Below, in pieces: positions 9,397-18,370 of a DNA stretch of 64,000 nt. Source of the DNA: Confluentibacter citreus (GTDB taxonomy: Bacteria; Bacteroidota; Bacteroidia; Flavobacteriales; Flavobacteriaceae); assembly GCF_002807055.1 (NCBI RefSeq), contig NZ_NIXN01000001.1, positions 248,001 through 312,000 on the forward strand, read 5' to 3'. Below the pieces are notes generated by a model. It was not told the origin of the DNA, ran no database searches, and was given only the letters and a program-made list of their open reading frames with translations. A program made the position numbers and the translations under genes. The stretch's first letter is position 1. Every line of letters begins with the position of its first letter.

Positions 9397-9582
9397 TTGC
9401 TATATTTTATTGCTTTTTAAAACGGTGACTGCAACATTGAATATCTTTTTCTTATAATAAAGTATAAAATCAATGTTTCATGTTAATTATTTAACAATAT
9501 GTGCTAAAATAAACAATTTTTCACAAAAATATCGATAATCTGAAATGGAAGTTTAATTTCGCATGGTATTTTATGATTATAT

Positions 9583-10905
9583 ATGAAGGTATTAAAGTTT
9601 GGAGGGACTTCTGTTGGTTCCATTGAAAATATAAAAAACGTAAAAAGCATCATTAATGATGGTGAACAAAAACTCGTTGTACTATCGGCTATGTCTGGTA
9701 CTACTAATACTTTGGTTACCATTGCGAAGGATATTGAAAACAAAGAACCAAATAAAGCCATTGAAACCATTAATAAATTGCATGAGCATTATTTCAATGT
9801 AGTTGACGGACTTCTTTGGAATCAATCCCTAAATAAAGACACCAAAGATTATATAACAAGTGTTTTTAATTTTTTGGTTGACTGTACCTATAAAGATTAT
9901 TCAAAAATTCTTGAAAATGCTATTCTAGCCCAAGGCGAATTGCTTTCAACCTATATGTTTAATTGTTACCTACAACAAGAAGGTGTAAGTTCTGCCTTAT
10001 TACCGGCTTTAGATTTTATGCGTATAGATAAATTTAAAGATCCTGACTTAGCATATATTAAAAAGGAAATAGGCACAGTTATAAAGAATGTATCAGAATC
10101 GGAAATTTACATCACGCAAGGATTTATTTGCTTAGATGAAAATGGCGATATATCAAATTTGCAAAGAGGAGGGAGTGATTATTCGGCAACCATTATTGGA
10201 GCGGTTTTAAAAGCTGAAGAGGTACAAATTTGGACAGATATTGATGGAATGCATAACAACGATCCTAGATATGTAGAAAATACACGACCAATTTCAAATC
10301 TGTCATTTGATGAAGCTGCGGAATTAGCCTATTTTGGAGCAAAAATATTGCATCCACAAACGGTAACTCCAGTTAGAGAAGACCATATTCCTGTTCGATT
10401 AAAAAACACCATGAACCCAAGTGCTTACGGGACATTAATTTCTAACGATACTAGTGAAAATGGCATCAAAGCTATTGCTGCTAAAGATAATATTACTGCC
10501 ATAAAAATTAAGTCTGGTAGAATGCTACAAGCACATGGTTTCTTGAAAAAAGTATTTGAAATTTTTGAAGTTTATGAAACATCCATTGATATGATTACAA
10601 CTTCGGAAGTTGCTGTATCATTAACAATTGATGATGATAAAAATCTAAATAAAATCATTGCAGAATTAGAAAAATTTGCTTCCATTGAAGTAGATAAAGA
10701 CCAAAGTATTATATGTTTAGTAGGACATTCGGTTGTAAATCATGAAGACACCTATAAAATGTTCCAAATACTTCAAGACGTAAAAATTAGAATGATTTCC
10801 TATGGAGGTAGTAATAATAATATATCTCTATTAGTTCATTCAAAAGATAAAATCAACACGCTAAGAAAACTAAACGATTATTTATTTGAATTAGTCACTC
10901 TTTAA
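9583..10905 (+). CDS. lysC: Aspartate kinase (monofunctional)
   Basis: Catalyses ATP-dependent phosphorylation of aspartate, the first step to lysine, threonine and methionine (440 aa). The N-terminal kinase domain begins KVLKFGGTSVG; RGGSDYSATIIGA and WTDIDGMHNNDPR are present near residues 193-230. The C-terminal 150 residues hold two ACT domains for feedback control, with ETSIDMITTSEVAVSL as the first ACT ligand loop. It is monofunctional, since no homoserine dehydrogenase part follows. The ATG at 9583 is strongly supported because KFGGTS begins at residue 5. A possible -7 box TAATTTCG lies at 9554-9561. Confidence 0.95.
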   Translation: MKVLKFGGTSVGSIENIKNVKSIINDGEQKLVVLSAMSGTTNTLVTIAKDIENKEPNKAIETINKLHEHYFNVVDGLLWNQSLNKDTKDYITSVFNFLVDCTYKDYSKILENAILAQGELLSTYMFNCYLQQEGVSSALLPALDFMRIDKFKDPDLAYIKKEIGTVIKNVSESEIYITQGFICLDENGDISNLQRGGSDYSATIIGAVLKAEEVQIWTDIDGMHNNDPRYVENTRPISNLSFDEAAELAYFGAKILHPQTVTPVREDHIPVRLKNTMNPSAYGTLISNDTSENGIKAIAAKDNITAIKIKSGRMLQAHGFLKKVFEIFEVYETSIDMITTSEVAVSLTIDDDKNLNKIIAELEKFASIEVDKDQSIICLVGHSVVNHEDTYKMFQILQDVKIRMISYGGSNNNISLLVHSKDKINTLRKLNDYLFELVTL

Positions 10906-10934
10906 ATTACACTTCAATTTAGTAAATTAGCTCT

Positions 10935-10964
10935 AGGCCGTTTTTATTTAAAACGGCCTTTTTT
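10935..10964. terminator. Bidirectional terminator between lysC and pepP
   Basis: A perfect 10-bp stem AGGCCGTTTT (10935-10944) pairs with 10950-10959 across a 5-nt loop. A T-run follows on the plus strand and an A/T-rich run on the other side. It sits between two convergent genes, 30 bp after the lysC stop and overlapping the pepP stop. Confidence 0.85.
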
Positions 10965-12258
10965 ATTTAGAGTTCATTAAAGATTCAATCTCTTCGGCTT
11001 CAATCGGGATGTTGTTCATTAAATTAAATGGATCTCCTGTTTGTTGAATCACCACATTGTCTTCTAATCGAATTCCAAATCCTTCAGCAGGAATATAAAT
11101 AGCGGGTTCTACAGTAAATACCATATTGGCTTGCATGGGTTCTGTTAAAATGCCATAATCATGGGTATCCAAACCCAAGTGATGTGAGGTGCCGTGCATA
11201 AAATATTTTTTATAGGCAGGCCATTCTGGATTTTCATTTTGCACATCAGCTTTATCTAGTAAACCTAAACTTAATAATTCAGAAGTCATAAGTTTGCCCA
11301 CTTCAACATGATAATCTGCCCATAGCATTCCTGGGGTCAACATTTTTGTTGCGTTATTTTTTACTCGGTTTACGGCATTATAAACCTCTTTTTGCCGAGC
11401 TGTAAATTTCCCCGAAACGGGAATGGTTCGGGTCATATCACTGGAATAGTTGGCATATTCTGCTGCAACATCCAACAGTAATAAATCGCCCGCTTTACAT
11501 TGCTTATTGTTTTCAATATAGTGCAATACATTGGCATTATTTCCAGAGGCAATAATAGGCGTGTAAGCAAATTTTTTGGAACGATTTTTTATAAACTCGT
11601 GAATAAATTCAGCTTCAATCTCATATTCCCAAACATTTGGCTTTACAAAATTCAAAATACGGCGGAATCCTTTTTCTGTAATATTGCATGCCTGTTGGAT
11701 TAAATCTATTTCAATTTGATCTTTTACTGAACGCAACCTTTGTAATATGGGATTGCTCTTGGCAACTGAATGTGCAGGATATTTATTTTTAAGCCATTTG
11801 GTGAAACGGTCTTCTCTGGTTTCTGTTTCTATGGAAGATCTATAATGCTCATTGGTATTAATGTATACTGTTTCACATTGGGTCATAAGTTCATGCATAA
11901 TTTTTTCCATGTCCTTAAGCCAATAAACCGTTTTAATTCCAGAGACGTTAAAAGCAGCTTCTTTAGTCAGTTTTTCACCTTCCCAAATGGCAATATGCTC
12001 ATTCGTTTCTTTTAGAAATAAAATGTCGCGATGTTTTTCTTTGGGACAATCGGGAAATAAAACCAGCATACTTTCTTCTTGGTCAATACCACTTAAATAA
12101 AAAATATCCCTGTGTTGCTCAAAAGGTAAAGTGCTATCAGCACTAATGGGATAAATATCATTAGAGTTGAATACAGCCAAACTATTTGGCTCCATTTTAG
12201 CTGAGAAATTTTTGCGGTTTTTTATGAATAACGAATTGCTTATGGGATGGTATTTCAT
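10963..12258 (-). CDS. pepP: Aminopeptidase P (Xaa-Pro)
   Basis: Cytosolic metallopeptidase of family M24 that removes N-terminal residues before proline (431 aa, usual length). The N-terminal AMP_N domain spans about 5-140. The creatinase fold follows with all dinuclear metal ligands visible: D263 (LLLDVA), D274 (SDMTRT), H359 (HGTSHHLGLD), E384 (FTVEPAIY) and E399 (GIRLEDNVV). It is a single gene, convergent with aspartate kinase and sharing a bidirectional terminator with it. Confidence 0.93.
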   Translation of the reverse strand: MKYHPISNSLFIKNRKNFSAKMEPNSLAVFNSNDIYPISADSTLPFEQHRDIFYLSGIDQEESMLVLFPDCPKEKHRDILFLKETNEHIAIWEGEKLTKEAAFNVSGIKTVYWLKDMEKIMHELMTQCETVYINTNEHYRSSIETETREDRFTKWLKNKYPAHSVAKSNPILQRLRSVKDQIEIDLIQQACNITEKGFRRILNFVKPNVWEYEIEAEFIHEFIKNRSKKFAYTPIIASGNNANVLHYIENNKQCKAGDLLLLDVAAEYANYSSDMTRTIPVSGKFTARQKEVYNAVNRVKNNATKMLTPGMLWADYHVEVGKLMTSELLSLGLLDKADVQNENPEWPAYKKYFMHGTSHHLGLDTHDYGILTEPMQANMVFTVEPAIYIPAEGFGIRLEDNVVIQQTGDPFNLMNNIPIEAEEIESLMNSK

Positions 12259-12391
12259 GTTATTTGTTTAATACCATAAAATTATAAAAAACAAATAGAC
12301 TTGATGGGTTTAACTTGGATAATGTTTAAATAGGAAATGCATAATAAGCATTTAAAATGATTCTAAATAATGAAAACAAATACTTAGTTTC

Positions 12392-12422
12392 TTGTCTAAA
12401 ATAGCTTCCTAACTTACATTTG
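12392..12422 (+). promoter_or_regulatory. sdhCAB promoter (Bacteroidota type)
   Basis: TTG at 12392-12394, a 20-bp spacer, and TACATTTG at 12415-12422, a full match to the TTG-N19-21-TAnnTTTG consensus. It lies 27 bp before the sdhC ATG. Confidence 0.7.
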
Positions 12423-12448
12423 TGTTCTTATAAAATAACTACAAAAAA

Positions 12449-13126
12449 ATGAGTGGATTTTTTAAATCTTCGATTGGAAGAAAAGTAGCCATGGCACTTT
12501 CGGCTTTTTTTCTTATGTTTTTCTTGCTTCAGCATTTCGCTATAAATATTTTGTCTGTTTTTAGTGAAACTACCTTTAATGAGGTTTCCCATTTCATGGG
12601 AACAAACTTTTTGGTACAATTTGTTTTGCAACCCGTTTTAATTTTTGGTGTTGTATTTCACTTCGTTATGGGTTTTGTGCTTGAAATTAAGAATAAAAAC
12701 GCAAGGCAAATCGCTTACGTAAAAAATAATGGTGCTGCCAATTCTACTTGGATGAGTAGAAACATGATTTATAGTGGTTTAGCAATTTTGGCGTTTATTG
12801 TTTTACACTTTATTGATTTTTGGTTTCCTGAAATCAACACCAAATACATTCAAGGTGATTGGACTGGAATGCATGATGGAATTGAAGGCTATCGATACTT
12901 TCACGAGTTACAGGAAAAATTTGTTAACCCAATTAGGGTTGTTGCTTATGTTGTAGCATTTATATTTTTATCACTGCATTTAATGCACGGTTTTGCATCG
13001 GCTTTCCAATCCGTTGGAGGTTCAACAATAAGAAAGAAAAGGTTGCAAAGCATAGGTAAAGCATATTCTATCCTCATTCCATTAGGATTTATATTTATTG
13101 CTTTGTATCATCACTTTAACCATTAA
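12449..13126 (+). CDS. sdhC: Succinate dehydrogenase cytochrome b subunit
   Basis: Membrane anchor of complex II (225 aa) of the single-subunit, five-helix type found in Bacteroidota and epsilonproteobacteria. Hydrophobic helices lie near residues 10-35, 60-82, 105-125, 155-180 and 200-220. Histidines suited to ligate two b hemes are present ([33 protein letters not shown]). The first gene of sdhCAB, 10 bp before sdhA, with a clear promoter upstream. Confidence 0.94.
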   Translation: MSGFFKSSIGRKVAMALSAFFLMFFLLQHFAINILSVFSETTFNEVSHFMGTNFLVQFVLQPVLIFGVVFHFVMGFVLEIKNKNARQIAYVKNNGAANSTWMSRNMIYSGLAILAFIVLHFIDFWFPEINTKYIQGDWTGMHDGIEGYRYFHELQEKFVNPIRVVAYVVAFIFLSLHLMHGFASAFQSVGGSTIRKKRLQSIGKAYSILIPLGFIFIALYHHFNH

Positions 13127-13136
13127 TCTTAGAAAT

Positions 13137-15149
13137 ATGGCTTTAAATTCAAAAATACCTGAAGGTCCAATTAAAGATAAATGGACAGATTATAAAAATC
13201 ATATCAATTTAGTAAACCCAGCTAATAAGCGTCACATCGACATCATCGTTGTTGGAACTGGTTTAGCAGGTGGTTCTGCCGCTGCTACTTTAGCAGAATT
13301 AGGTTATAACGTAAAAGCATTTGCTTATCAGGATTCTCCACGTCGTGCGCATTCAATTGCTGCCCAAGGAGGCATCAATGCTGCTAAAAACTACATGGGT
13401 GATGGTGATTCTACATACAGATTGTTTTATGATACCGTAAAAGGAGGCGATTACCGTTCTCGTGAAGCTAATGTATATCGCTTAGCTGAGGTATCTGCTA
13501 ATATAATTGATCAATGTGTGGCTCAAGGGGTTCCTTTTGCACGTGATTATGGCGGATTATTAGATAACCGCTCTTTTGGTGGCGTACTGGTTTCCAGAAC
13601 ATTTTATGCCAAAGGACAAACAGGGCAACAATTATTGCTAGGAGCATATTCAGCAATGAACAGGCAGATTGCACGAGGTAAAATAGAAATGTTTAACCGT
13701 CATGAAATGCTTGATGTTGTAAAAGTTAATGGAAAAGCGAGAGGAATAATTGCTCGTAATTTGGTTACTGGAGAAATTGAACGTCACTCTGCTCATGCGG
13801 TTGTTATTGCCACAGGAGGTTACGGAAATGTATATTACCTATCTACCAATGCTATGGGAAGTAATGTTACAGCAGCCTGGAAAATTCATAAAAAAGGCGC
13901 ATATTTTGCCAATCCATGTTTTACACAAATACATCCTACTTGTATTCCACGTTCAGGAGATTATCAGTCTAAATTAACATTGATGTCTGAATCTTTAAGG
14001 AACGACGGACGTATTTGGGTGCCCAAAAATATAGAAGATGCCAAAGCACTTCAGCAAAGAAAAATGAAACCCACGGATATTTCCGAAGAAAACAGGGATT
14101 ATTTCTTAGAACGACGCTATCCAGCTTTCGGTAATCTAGTGCCTCGTGATGTGGCTTCTAGAGCTGCTAAAGAACGTTGTGATGCCGGTTTTGGCGTCAA
14201 TGCAACCGGAGAAGCAGTGTATTTGGATTTTGCTGCAGCTATCGAACGCTACGGAAAAACACAAGCTAAAGTTCAAAACTTAGAGAATCCTTCCAAGGAA
14301 AAAATATACGATTTAGGGAAAGCTATTGTTGAGGAGAAATATGGGAACTTATTCCAAATGTATGAGAAAATTGTAGATGAGGATCCATATAAAACACCTA
14401 TGATGATTTATCCTGCGACGCACTATACGATGGGTGGTATTTGGGTAGATTATAATTTAATGACCACGGTTGATGGTTTATACTGTATTGGAGAAGCTAA
14501 CTTCTCCGAACATGGTGCCAACAGATTAGGAGCTTCAGCATTAATGCAAGGATTAGCTGATGGGTATTTTGTATTGCCTTATACCATTGGCGATTATCTA
14601 GCTAATGAAATTAGAACAGGAAAAATTCCAACGAACACTCCAGAATTTGATGAAGCTGAAAACGAAGTTAAGGAGCGATTGAATTTCTTCATTAATAATA
14701 AAGGTGAACATTCTGTAGATTACTACCACAAAAAATTAGGTAAAATCATGTGGGATAAGGTAGGCATGTCGAGAAATGAAAAAGGACTTACTGAAGCTAT
14801 GGCTGAAATTAAAGAACTTCGTGAAGATTTCTGGAAAAATGTAAAAGTTCCTGGCAAATTAGATGAGATGAACCCAGAATTAGAAAAGGCGGGTCGTGTA
14901 GCAGATTTTCTTGAGTTAGGTGAATTATTTGCTAAAGATGCTTTAATGCGGAATGAATCTTGTGGCGGGCATTTTAGGGAAGAATCCGTGGAACTTGATG
15001 GAGAACAAAAAGGAGAAGCAAAACGTAACGATGCAGAGTACGCTTTTGTAGCGGCTTGGGAGTATAAAGGAGAACCATCTGCTGCCATCTTACACAAAGA
15101 AAAATTAGAATTTAAAGATATTGAACTAAAACAACGTTCATATAAATAA
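13137..15149 (+). CDS. sdhA: Succinate dehydrogenase flavoprotein subunit
   Basis: Catalytic FAD subunit of complex II (670 aa) oxidising succinate to fumarate at the cytoplasmic face. The FAD dinucleotide motif [10 protein letters not shown] is at about 40-49, and the covalent FAD histidine is H72 in [13 protein letters not shown]. The substrate motif [10 protein letters not shown] and C-terminal [17 protein letters not shown] are present. The frame opens 13 codons earlier inside sdhC, but the ATG at 13137, 10 bp after the sdhC stop, gives the family-like N-terminus [10 protein letters not shown]. The length above that of E. coli SdhA fits the type B enzyme. Confidence 0.96.
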   Translation: MALNSKIPEGPIKDKWTDYKNHINLVNPANKRHIDIIVVGTGLAGGSAAATLAELGYNVKAFAYQDSPRRAHSIAAQGGINAAKNYMGDGDSTYRLFYDTVKGGDYRSREANVYRLAEVSANIIDQCVAQGVPFARDYGGLLDNRSFGGVLVSRTFYAKGQTGQQLLLGAYSAMNRQIARGKIEMFNRHEMLDVVKVNGKARGIIARNLVTGEIERHSAHAVVIATGGYGNVYYLSTNAMGSNVTAAWKIHKKGAYFANPCFTQIHPTCIPRSGDYQSKLTLMSESLRNDGRIWVPKNIEDAKALQQRKMKPTDISEENRDYFLERRYPAFGNLVPRDVASRAAKERCDAGFGVNATGEAVYLDFAAAIERYGKTQAKVQNLENPSKEKIYDLGKAIVEEKYGNLFQMYEKIVDEDPYKTPMMIYPATHYTMGGIWVDYNLMTTVDGLYCIGEANFSEHGANRLGASALMQGLADGYFVLPYTIGDYLANEIRTGKIPTNTPEFDEAENEVKERLNFFINNKGEHSVDYYHKKLGKIMWDKVGMSRNEKGLTEAMAEIKELREDFWKNVKVPGKLDEMNPELEKAGRVADFLELGELFAKDALMRNESCGGHFREESVELDGEQKGEAKRNDAEYAFVAAWEYKGEPSAAILHKEKLEFKDIELKQRSYK

Positions 15150-15159
15150 TTAAGGCACT

Positions 15160-15900
15160 ATGAATTTAACACTTAAAATTTGGAGACAAGAAGACTCAAA
15201 GGCAAAGGGTCGAATGGTGGATTATAAAGTTACTGAGATTTCAGAACATATGTCTTTTTTAGAAATGATGGATGTTTTGAATGAACAACTTGTAAATAAA
15301 GGTGAAGATCCTGTGGCTTTTGATCATGATTGCCGTGAAGGCATTTGTGGTATGTGCTCCATGTATATTAACGGTGAAGCACATGGTCCAGATAGAGGCG
15401 TAACCACTTGCCAACTACACATGCGAATGTTTAAAGATGGCGATACAATAACTATCGAACCATTTAGGGCAACTGCTTTCCCAGTGATAAAGGATTTGGT
15501 TGTTGATAGGAGTTCATTTGAGCGCATTCAACAAGCGGGCGGTTATATTTCGGTTAATACATCAGGTAATACTCAAGATGCCAATTCCATTCCAATTTCT
15601 AAACATGCTGCCGATGAAGCGATGGATGCAGCCATGTGCATTGGTTGTGGTGCTTGTGTGGCATCATGTAAAAACTCTAGCGCTATGCTATTTGTGGGCG
15701 CTAAAGTATCTCAGTATGCTTTATTGCCACAAGGACAGGTTGAAGCTGCTGACCGCGTTAGAAACATGGTAGCCCAAATGGATTTAGAAGGTTTTGGAAA
15801 TTGCACAAATACTGGTGCTTGTGAAATCGAATGTCCGAAAGGAATTTCTTTAGAAAATATAGCAAGAATGAATAGAGAGTTAATGAAAGCTTCTGTTTAG
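15160..15900 (+). CDS. sdhB: Succinate dehydrogenase iron-sulfur subunit
   Basis: Electron-transfer subunit of complex II (246 aa). The N-terminal ferredoxin fold carries [2Fe-2S] ligands C58, C63, C66 and C84 ([10 protein letters not shown] and TTCQLH). The C-terminal domain carries the [4Fe-4S]/[3Fe-4S] motifs [11 protein letters not shown] (160-170) and [15 protein letters not shown]. Position 10 bp after sdhA and a strong hairpin 21 bp after the stop mark it as the last gene of the operon. Confidence 0.96.
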   Translation: MNLTLKIWRQEDSKAKGRMVDYKVTEISEHMSFLEMMDVLNEQLVNKGEDPVAFDHDCREGICGMCSMYINGEAHGPDRGVTTCQLHMRMFKDGDTITIEPFRATAFPVIKDLVVDRSSFERIQQAGGYISVNTSGNTQDANSIPISKHAADEAMDAAMCIGCGACVASCKNSSAMLFVGAKVSQYALLPQGQVEAADRVRNMVAQMDLEGFGNCTNTGACEIECPKGISLENIARMNRELMKASV

Positions 15901-15921
15901 GAATCTAATAAAAACAAATTA

Positions 15922-15968
15922 AACAAAAAGAAAGTGCGACCCAAGTAGTGTCGCACTTTCTTTTTGTT
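15922..15968. terminator. Terminator of sdhCAB (19-bp perfect stem)
   Basis: Left arm 15922-15940, 9-nt loop, right arm 15950-15968, with no mismatch. The stem includes a T-rich right arm (TTTCTTTTTGTTT) after the GC core GTGCGAC. It can also end the minus-strand small gene at 15984-16085. Confidence 0.9.
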
Positions 15969-15983
15969 TATCACATATTAAAA

Positions 15984-16085
15984 TTAGAAAAAACTAACTA
16001 CAATATTCATTGTAATAATAGCAAATACCAAAACAATCAAAGAAATCACAAAGATTGTATTCAAGAATTTGTCTTTTTTTTCCAT
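15984..16085 (-). CDS. Possible 33-aa single-span membrane peptide
   Basis: A short frame starting at the ATG at 16085 and ending TAA at 15984 encodes a charged N-terminus (MEKKDKF) followed by about 22 hydrophobic residues rich in Ile, Val and Phe, ending SFF. This is the architecture of a small inner-membrane peptide. A terminator hairpin lies 16 bp beyond the stop. No partner or family is recognised. In AT-rich DNA such frames arise by chance, but the clean hydrophobic profile, polar head and flanking terminator argue that it may be real. Confidence 0.45.
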   Translation of the reverse strand: MEKKDKFLNTIFVISLIVLVFAIITMNIVVSFF

Positions 16086-16111
16086 TCGTATATTTAATAA
16101 ATAAGGTTATT

Positions 16112-16144
16112 AAAAACTCTGCACCATAACAGCACAGAGTTTTT
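16112..16144. terminator. Hairpin with T-run, first element of repeat module A
   Basis: A 10-bp stem AAAAACTCTG (16112-16121) pairs with CAGAGTTTTT (16135-16144) over a 13-nt loop. A run of T extends to 16148 on the plus strand, and a weaker U-run would follow on the minus strand. It sits upstream of the small peptide gene and downstream of repeat module A. Confidence 0.6.
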
Positions 16145-16168
16145 TTTTAAATCCTCTCTCAAAGAATT

Positions 16169-16235
16169 TATTAATAGCGATGTAAAATTAAATTTTAAAA
16201 GCTTGAAATAAAATACGCACTTGTGAGTATTTTAT
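16169..16235. repeat. Direct-repeat module, copy A, ending in a TACGCA inverted repeat
   Basis: Shares with copy B, at a constant offset of 152 bp, the blocks TTAATAGC (16171), TGTAAAA (16181), AATACGCA (16212) and GTATTTT (16227). It ends in an imperfect 13-bp inverted repeat (16208-16220 with 16223-16235, one mismatch). No gene is evident within it. Confidence 0.75.
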
Positions 16236-16261
16236 TGTGTCATTAAAAAGATTTAAGATTT

Positions 16262-16296
16262 AAAAAAAGAAAGCTCCAGATTATCTAATCTAGAGC
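16262..16296 (-). terminator. Near-palindromic hairpin with minus-strand U-run
   Basis: Arms 16273-16283 and 16286-16296 pair with one mismatch (GCTC..AGATTA with TAATCT..GAGC). The A-rich run 16262-16269 would be a U-run on a minus-strand transcript. It lies about 90 bp past the response-regulator stop and is a likely second terminator for that gene. Confidence 0.6.
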
Positions 16297-16320
16297 CTTC
16301 AATAATTATCCCTAAGAACT

Positions 16321-16386
16321 AATTAATAGCACTGTAAAAATACATTATTGAGATGTTATAAAAAATACGCAGTTCTGCGTATTTTT
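16321..16386. repeat. Direct-repeat module, copy B, ending in a perfect TACGCA inverted repeat
   Basis: Second copy of the module at 16169-16235, with TTAATAGC at 16323, TGTAAAA at 16333, AATACGCA at 16364. It ends in a perfect 12-bp inverted repeat (16361-16372 with 16375-16386) that overlaps the stop codon of the response-regulator gene. On the minus strand the A-run 16359-16366 gives a U-run, so it may also act as a terminator. Confidence 0.8.
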
Positions 16387-17020
16387 AAAAATGGTCCTTA
16401 TTTAAAGACGCCCAAATAGAAAGCGAAGTTGGTTTATTGTCAAGTTTGAGCTTTGCTACAATATGACTTCTATGCTTATGTACTGTTTTTATTGAAATGG
16501 AAAGTTCGTCAGCTATGTCTTGGCTTGTTCTGTTTTCAGAAATAAGTTTAACTATTTTTAATTCAGACTTCGTTAGCGAATCCAAACACTCTGGTTTATT
16601 GGAAATAATATTCGTCGTATTTAAATGGGCCATTAACTCTTTACTAAAGTAAGGTTTGTTTTGTAAGGCGTGATTAATACAATTTTCTATTTCCTCTACA
16701 GCAAACTCTTTTAAAATATAGCCATATATATCTAGCTCTTTTGCTCTATCGAAAAGCTCTTCTTCTTTATCAAAAGTTATTAAAATAATTTTTGTTTTAA
16801 GATTGTTTTTCTTGCAAGCCTCCGCGATTTCTAAACCTGTTTTGTGCGGCATTCTAATATCTAGAATGGCAATATCTGGTTTATGCTTCACTATTAAGTT
16901 ATAGGCGGCGTTTCCATCTTGAGCACTTCCTTTAATTTGGAAGTTTTTGGAAGTTAAGAAGTCTGTTAAACCTCTAAGCATAAGAGGGTGGTCGTCTGCT
17001 ATTACTATAGAGATGCTCAT
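16385..17020 (-). CDS. NarL/LuxR-family response regulator
   Basis: Cytosolic DNA-binding two-component regulator (211 aa). The N-terminal receiver has the acidic pair ADD at 8-10, the phospho-acceptor D54 in AILDIRMP, and the Thr/Lys switch positions ILITFDKEE and ILKEFAVEE. The C-terminal GerE/LuxR helix-turn-helix lies near 145-205 (LTKSELKIVKLISENRTSQDIADEL, then KTVHKHRSHI). No sensor kinase is next to it. The stop codon lies inside a perfect inverted repeat, part of the duplicated module downstream. Confidence 0.9.
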   Translation of the reverse strand: MSISIVIADDHPLMLRGLTDFLTSKNFQIKGSAQDGNAAYNLIVKHKPDIAILDIRMPHKTGLEIAEACKKNNLKTKIILITFDKEEELFDRAKELDIYGYILKEFAVEEIENCINHALQNKPYFSKELMAHLNTTNIISNKPECLDSLTKSELKIVKLISENRTSQDIADELSISIKTVHKHRSHIVAKLKLDNKPTSLSIWASLNKDHF

Positions 17021-17086
17021 CAGTTTGTTGGTAGGGATAAATTGCTATTAGAATATAAAAATAAGGTTTTTTTATGAAGGTAGACC

Positions 17087-17527
17087 CTATAGTTTTAAAT
17101 AAAGATGCTTTTTATCATAATCAATGATAGCTTTTCCTTTTTTTAAAATATCAGCACCAATAATACCATCAACTGGTTTAGAATTATGATTAGTAAGCGC
17201 TTCGTTAACATGTGTGAGATTAAATAATATTAAAGCGGTTTTATTGCTACGCCATTTTCCAATTTTCACTTTGTTCTTTATAGACATTTTTGTATCCATA
17301 TTTGCTGCTCCAGCTCCAGCAGCTTTAATCTCAGAATCTTCAACATTCAATTTAAAAGTCTCAATTGCTTCAAATCCCAAACAGGAGCTAGAAGCTCCAG
17401 TATCTAAAATAAACAATCCCTTATGACCATTAATGGTTGCTTTAATCTCGAAATGATTCGTTTTGCTTAAATGGAGCTTAACTTTAATATAGTTTTTTTT
17501 AATAAGAAATTGTTCAAGTGATTGCAT
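17087..17527 (-). CDS. Retropepsin-like aspartyl protease family protein
   Basis: 146 aa single-domain protein with the aspartic protease signature FILDTGASSSCLGFEA (catalytic D42-T43-G44) and the second hydrophobic element IIGADILKKGKAIIDY near the C-terminus. This is the clan AA retropepsin fold, which would need a homodimer for activity. There is no signal peptide, so it is probably cytosolic. It is divergent from the tatD-like gene, with a perfect inverted repeat and a -7 box (TATCTTTG on the minus strand, 17545-17552) between them. Substrate unknown. The Cys at position 49 (SSSCLG) is a plausible redox-sensitive site, but that is speculation. Confidence 0.8.
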   Translation of the reverse strand: MQSLEQFLIKKNYIKVKLHLSKTNHFEIKATINGHKGLFILDTGASSSCLGFEAIETFKLNVEDSEIKAAGAGAANMDTKMSIKNKVKIGKWRSNKTALILFNLTHVNEALTNHNSKPVDGIIGADILKKGKAIIDYDKKHLYLKL

Positions 17528-17550
17528 CTATTATCAATTTTAAACAAAGA

Positions 17551-17583
17551 TAATGATGTAAAACAATTATTTTTACATCATTA
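17551..17583. promoter_or_regulatory. Perfect 13-bp inverted repeat, possible operator
   Basis: TAATGATGTAAAA (17551-17563) and its complement TTTTACATCATTA (17571-17583) flank a 7-nt AT spacer. It lies in the 72-bp gap between divergent genes and touches the minus-strand -7 box, so a dimeric regulator bound here could block transcription. A cruciform or simple hairpin is the alternative. Confidence 0.55.
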
Positions 17584-17599
17584 GTTTATTAGGTACAAA

Positions 17600-18367
17600 A
17601 TGATTATTACAGATACACATACCCATTTATATAGCGAAGCTTTTAATGATGACAGAGATGACATGGTGAAACGGGCTTTAGAACATAATATAACCCGATT
17701 CTTTATTCCAGCAATCGACTCTACTTATACAGAAGCCATGCTTCAACTTGAAAACGATTACCCAAATCATGTTTTTTTAATGATGGGTTTACATCCAACG
17801 CACGTGAAAGACAATTATAAAGATGAGCTTAAGCATGTTGAGGACATGCTTTCTAAACGAAAATTTTATGCTGTTGGTGAAATTGGTATTGATTTGTATT
17901 GGGACAAATCAACGCTAAAAATTCAGCAAGAAGCGTTTAAATATCAGATTCAATTAGCAAAAAAATACAAGTTGCCAATAGCCATCCATTGTCGTGAAGC
18001 CTTTGATGAAATCTTTGATGTTTTAGAAACAGAAAAAAGTGATGATTTATTTGGGATTTTCCATTGTTTTACGGGAACTCTAGAGCAAGCACATCAAGCC
18101 ATTTCTTATAACATGAAATTGGGAATTGGAGGGGTAATCACTTTTAAGAATGGTAAAATTGATACGTTTATAAATAAAATAGATTTGAAGCATATTGTTT
18201 TAGAAACCGACTCGCCATATCTAGCGCCAGTTCCGTTTAGAGGTAAAAGAAACGAAAGTGCTTATGTTGTTGAGGTGTTGGAAAAATTATCGGAATTATA
18301 CAATATGTCTACAAAGGAGATAGCAGATATCACAACTCAAAATTCTAAAGACATTTTTAAAGTTTAA
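17600..18367 (+). CDS. TatD-family metal-dependent hydrolase (DNase)
   Basis: TIM-barrel metallohydrolase of the TatD/YcfH family (255 aa), predicted to cleave DNA or related phosphodiesters in the cytosol. Metal ligands visible: DTHTHL at residues 4-9, the bridging Glu in GEIGIDLYWD near 95, HCREAFDE near 130, HCFTG near 155, and the terminal Asp of LETDSPYLAP near 205. It starts 16 bp after a perfect inverted repeat and ends 3 bp before the asparaginase gene, so the two form an operon. Whether it acts as an exonuclease or a D-aminoacyl-tRNA deacylase-like enzyme cannot be settled here. Confidence 0.9.
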   Translation: MIITDTHTHLYSEAFNDDRDDMVKRALEHNITRFFIPAIDSTYTEAMLQLENDYPNHVFLMMGLHPTHVKDNYKDELKHVEDMLSKRKFYAVGEIGIDLYWDKSTLKIQQEAFKYQIQLAKKYKLPIAIHCREAFDEIFDVLETEKSDDLFGIFHCFTGTLEQAHQAISYNMKLGIGGVITFKNGKIDTFINKIDLKHIVLETDSPYLAPVPFRGKRNESAYVVEVLEKLSELYNMSTKEIADITTQNSKDIFKV

Positions 18368-18370
18368 GAT

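Noticed and set aside
9504-9770. Minus-strand frame overlapping the start of aspartate kinase
   Set aside because: It runs antisense to the conserved KFGGTS region and has no recognisable protein features.
17087-17527. Retropepsin-like gene as a retroelement remnant
   Set aside because: No reverse transcriptase, integrase or repeats are nearby; single-domain retropepsin-like proteins are ordinary in bacteria.
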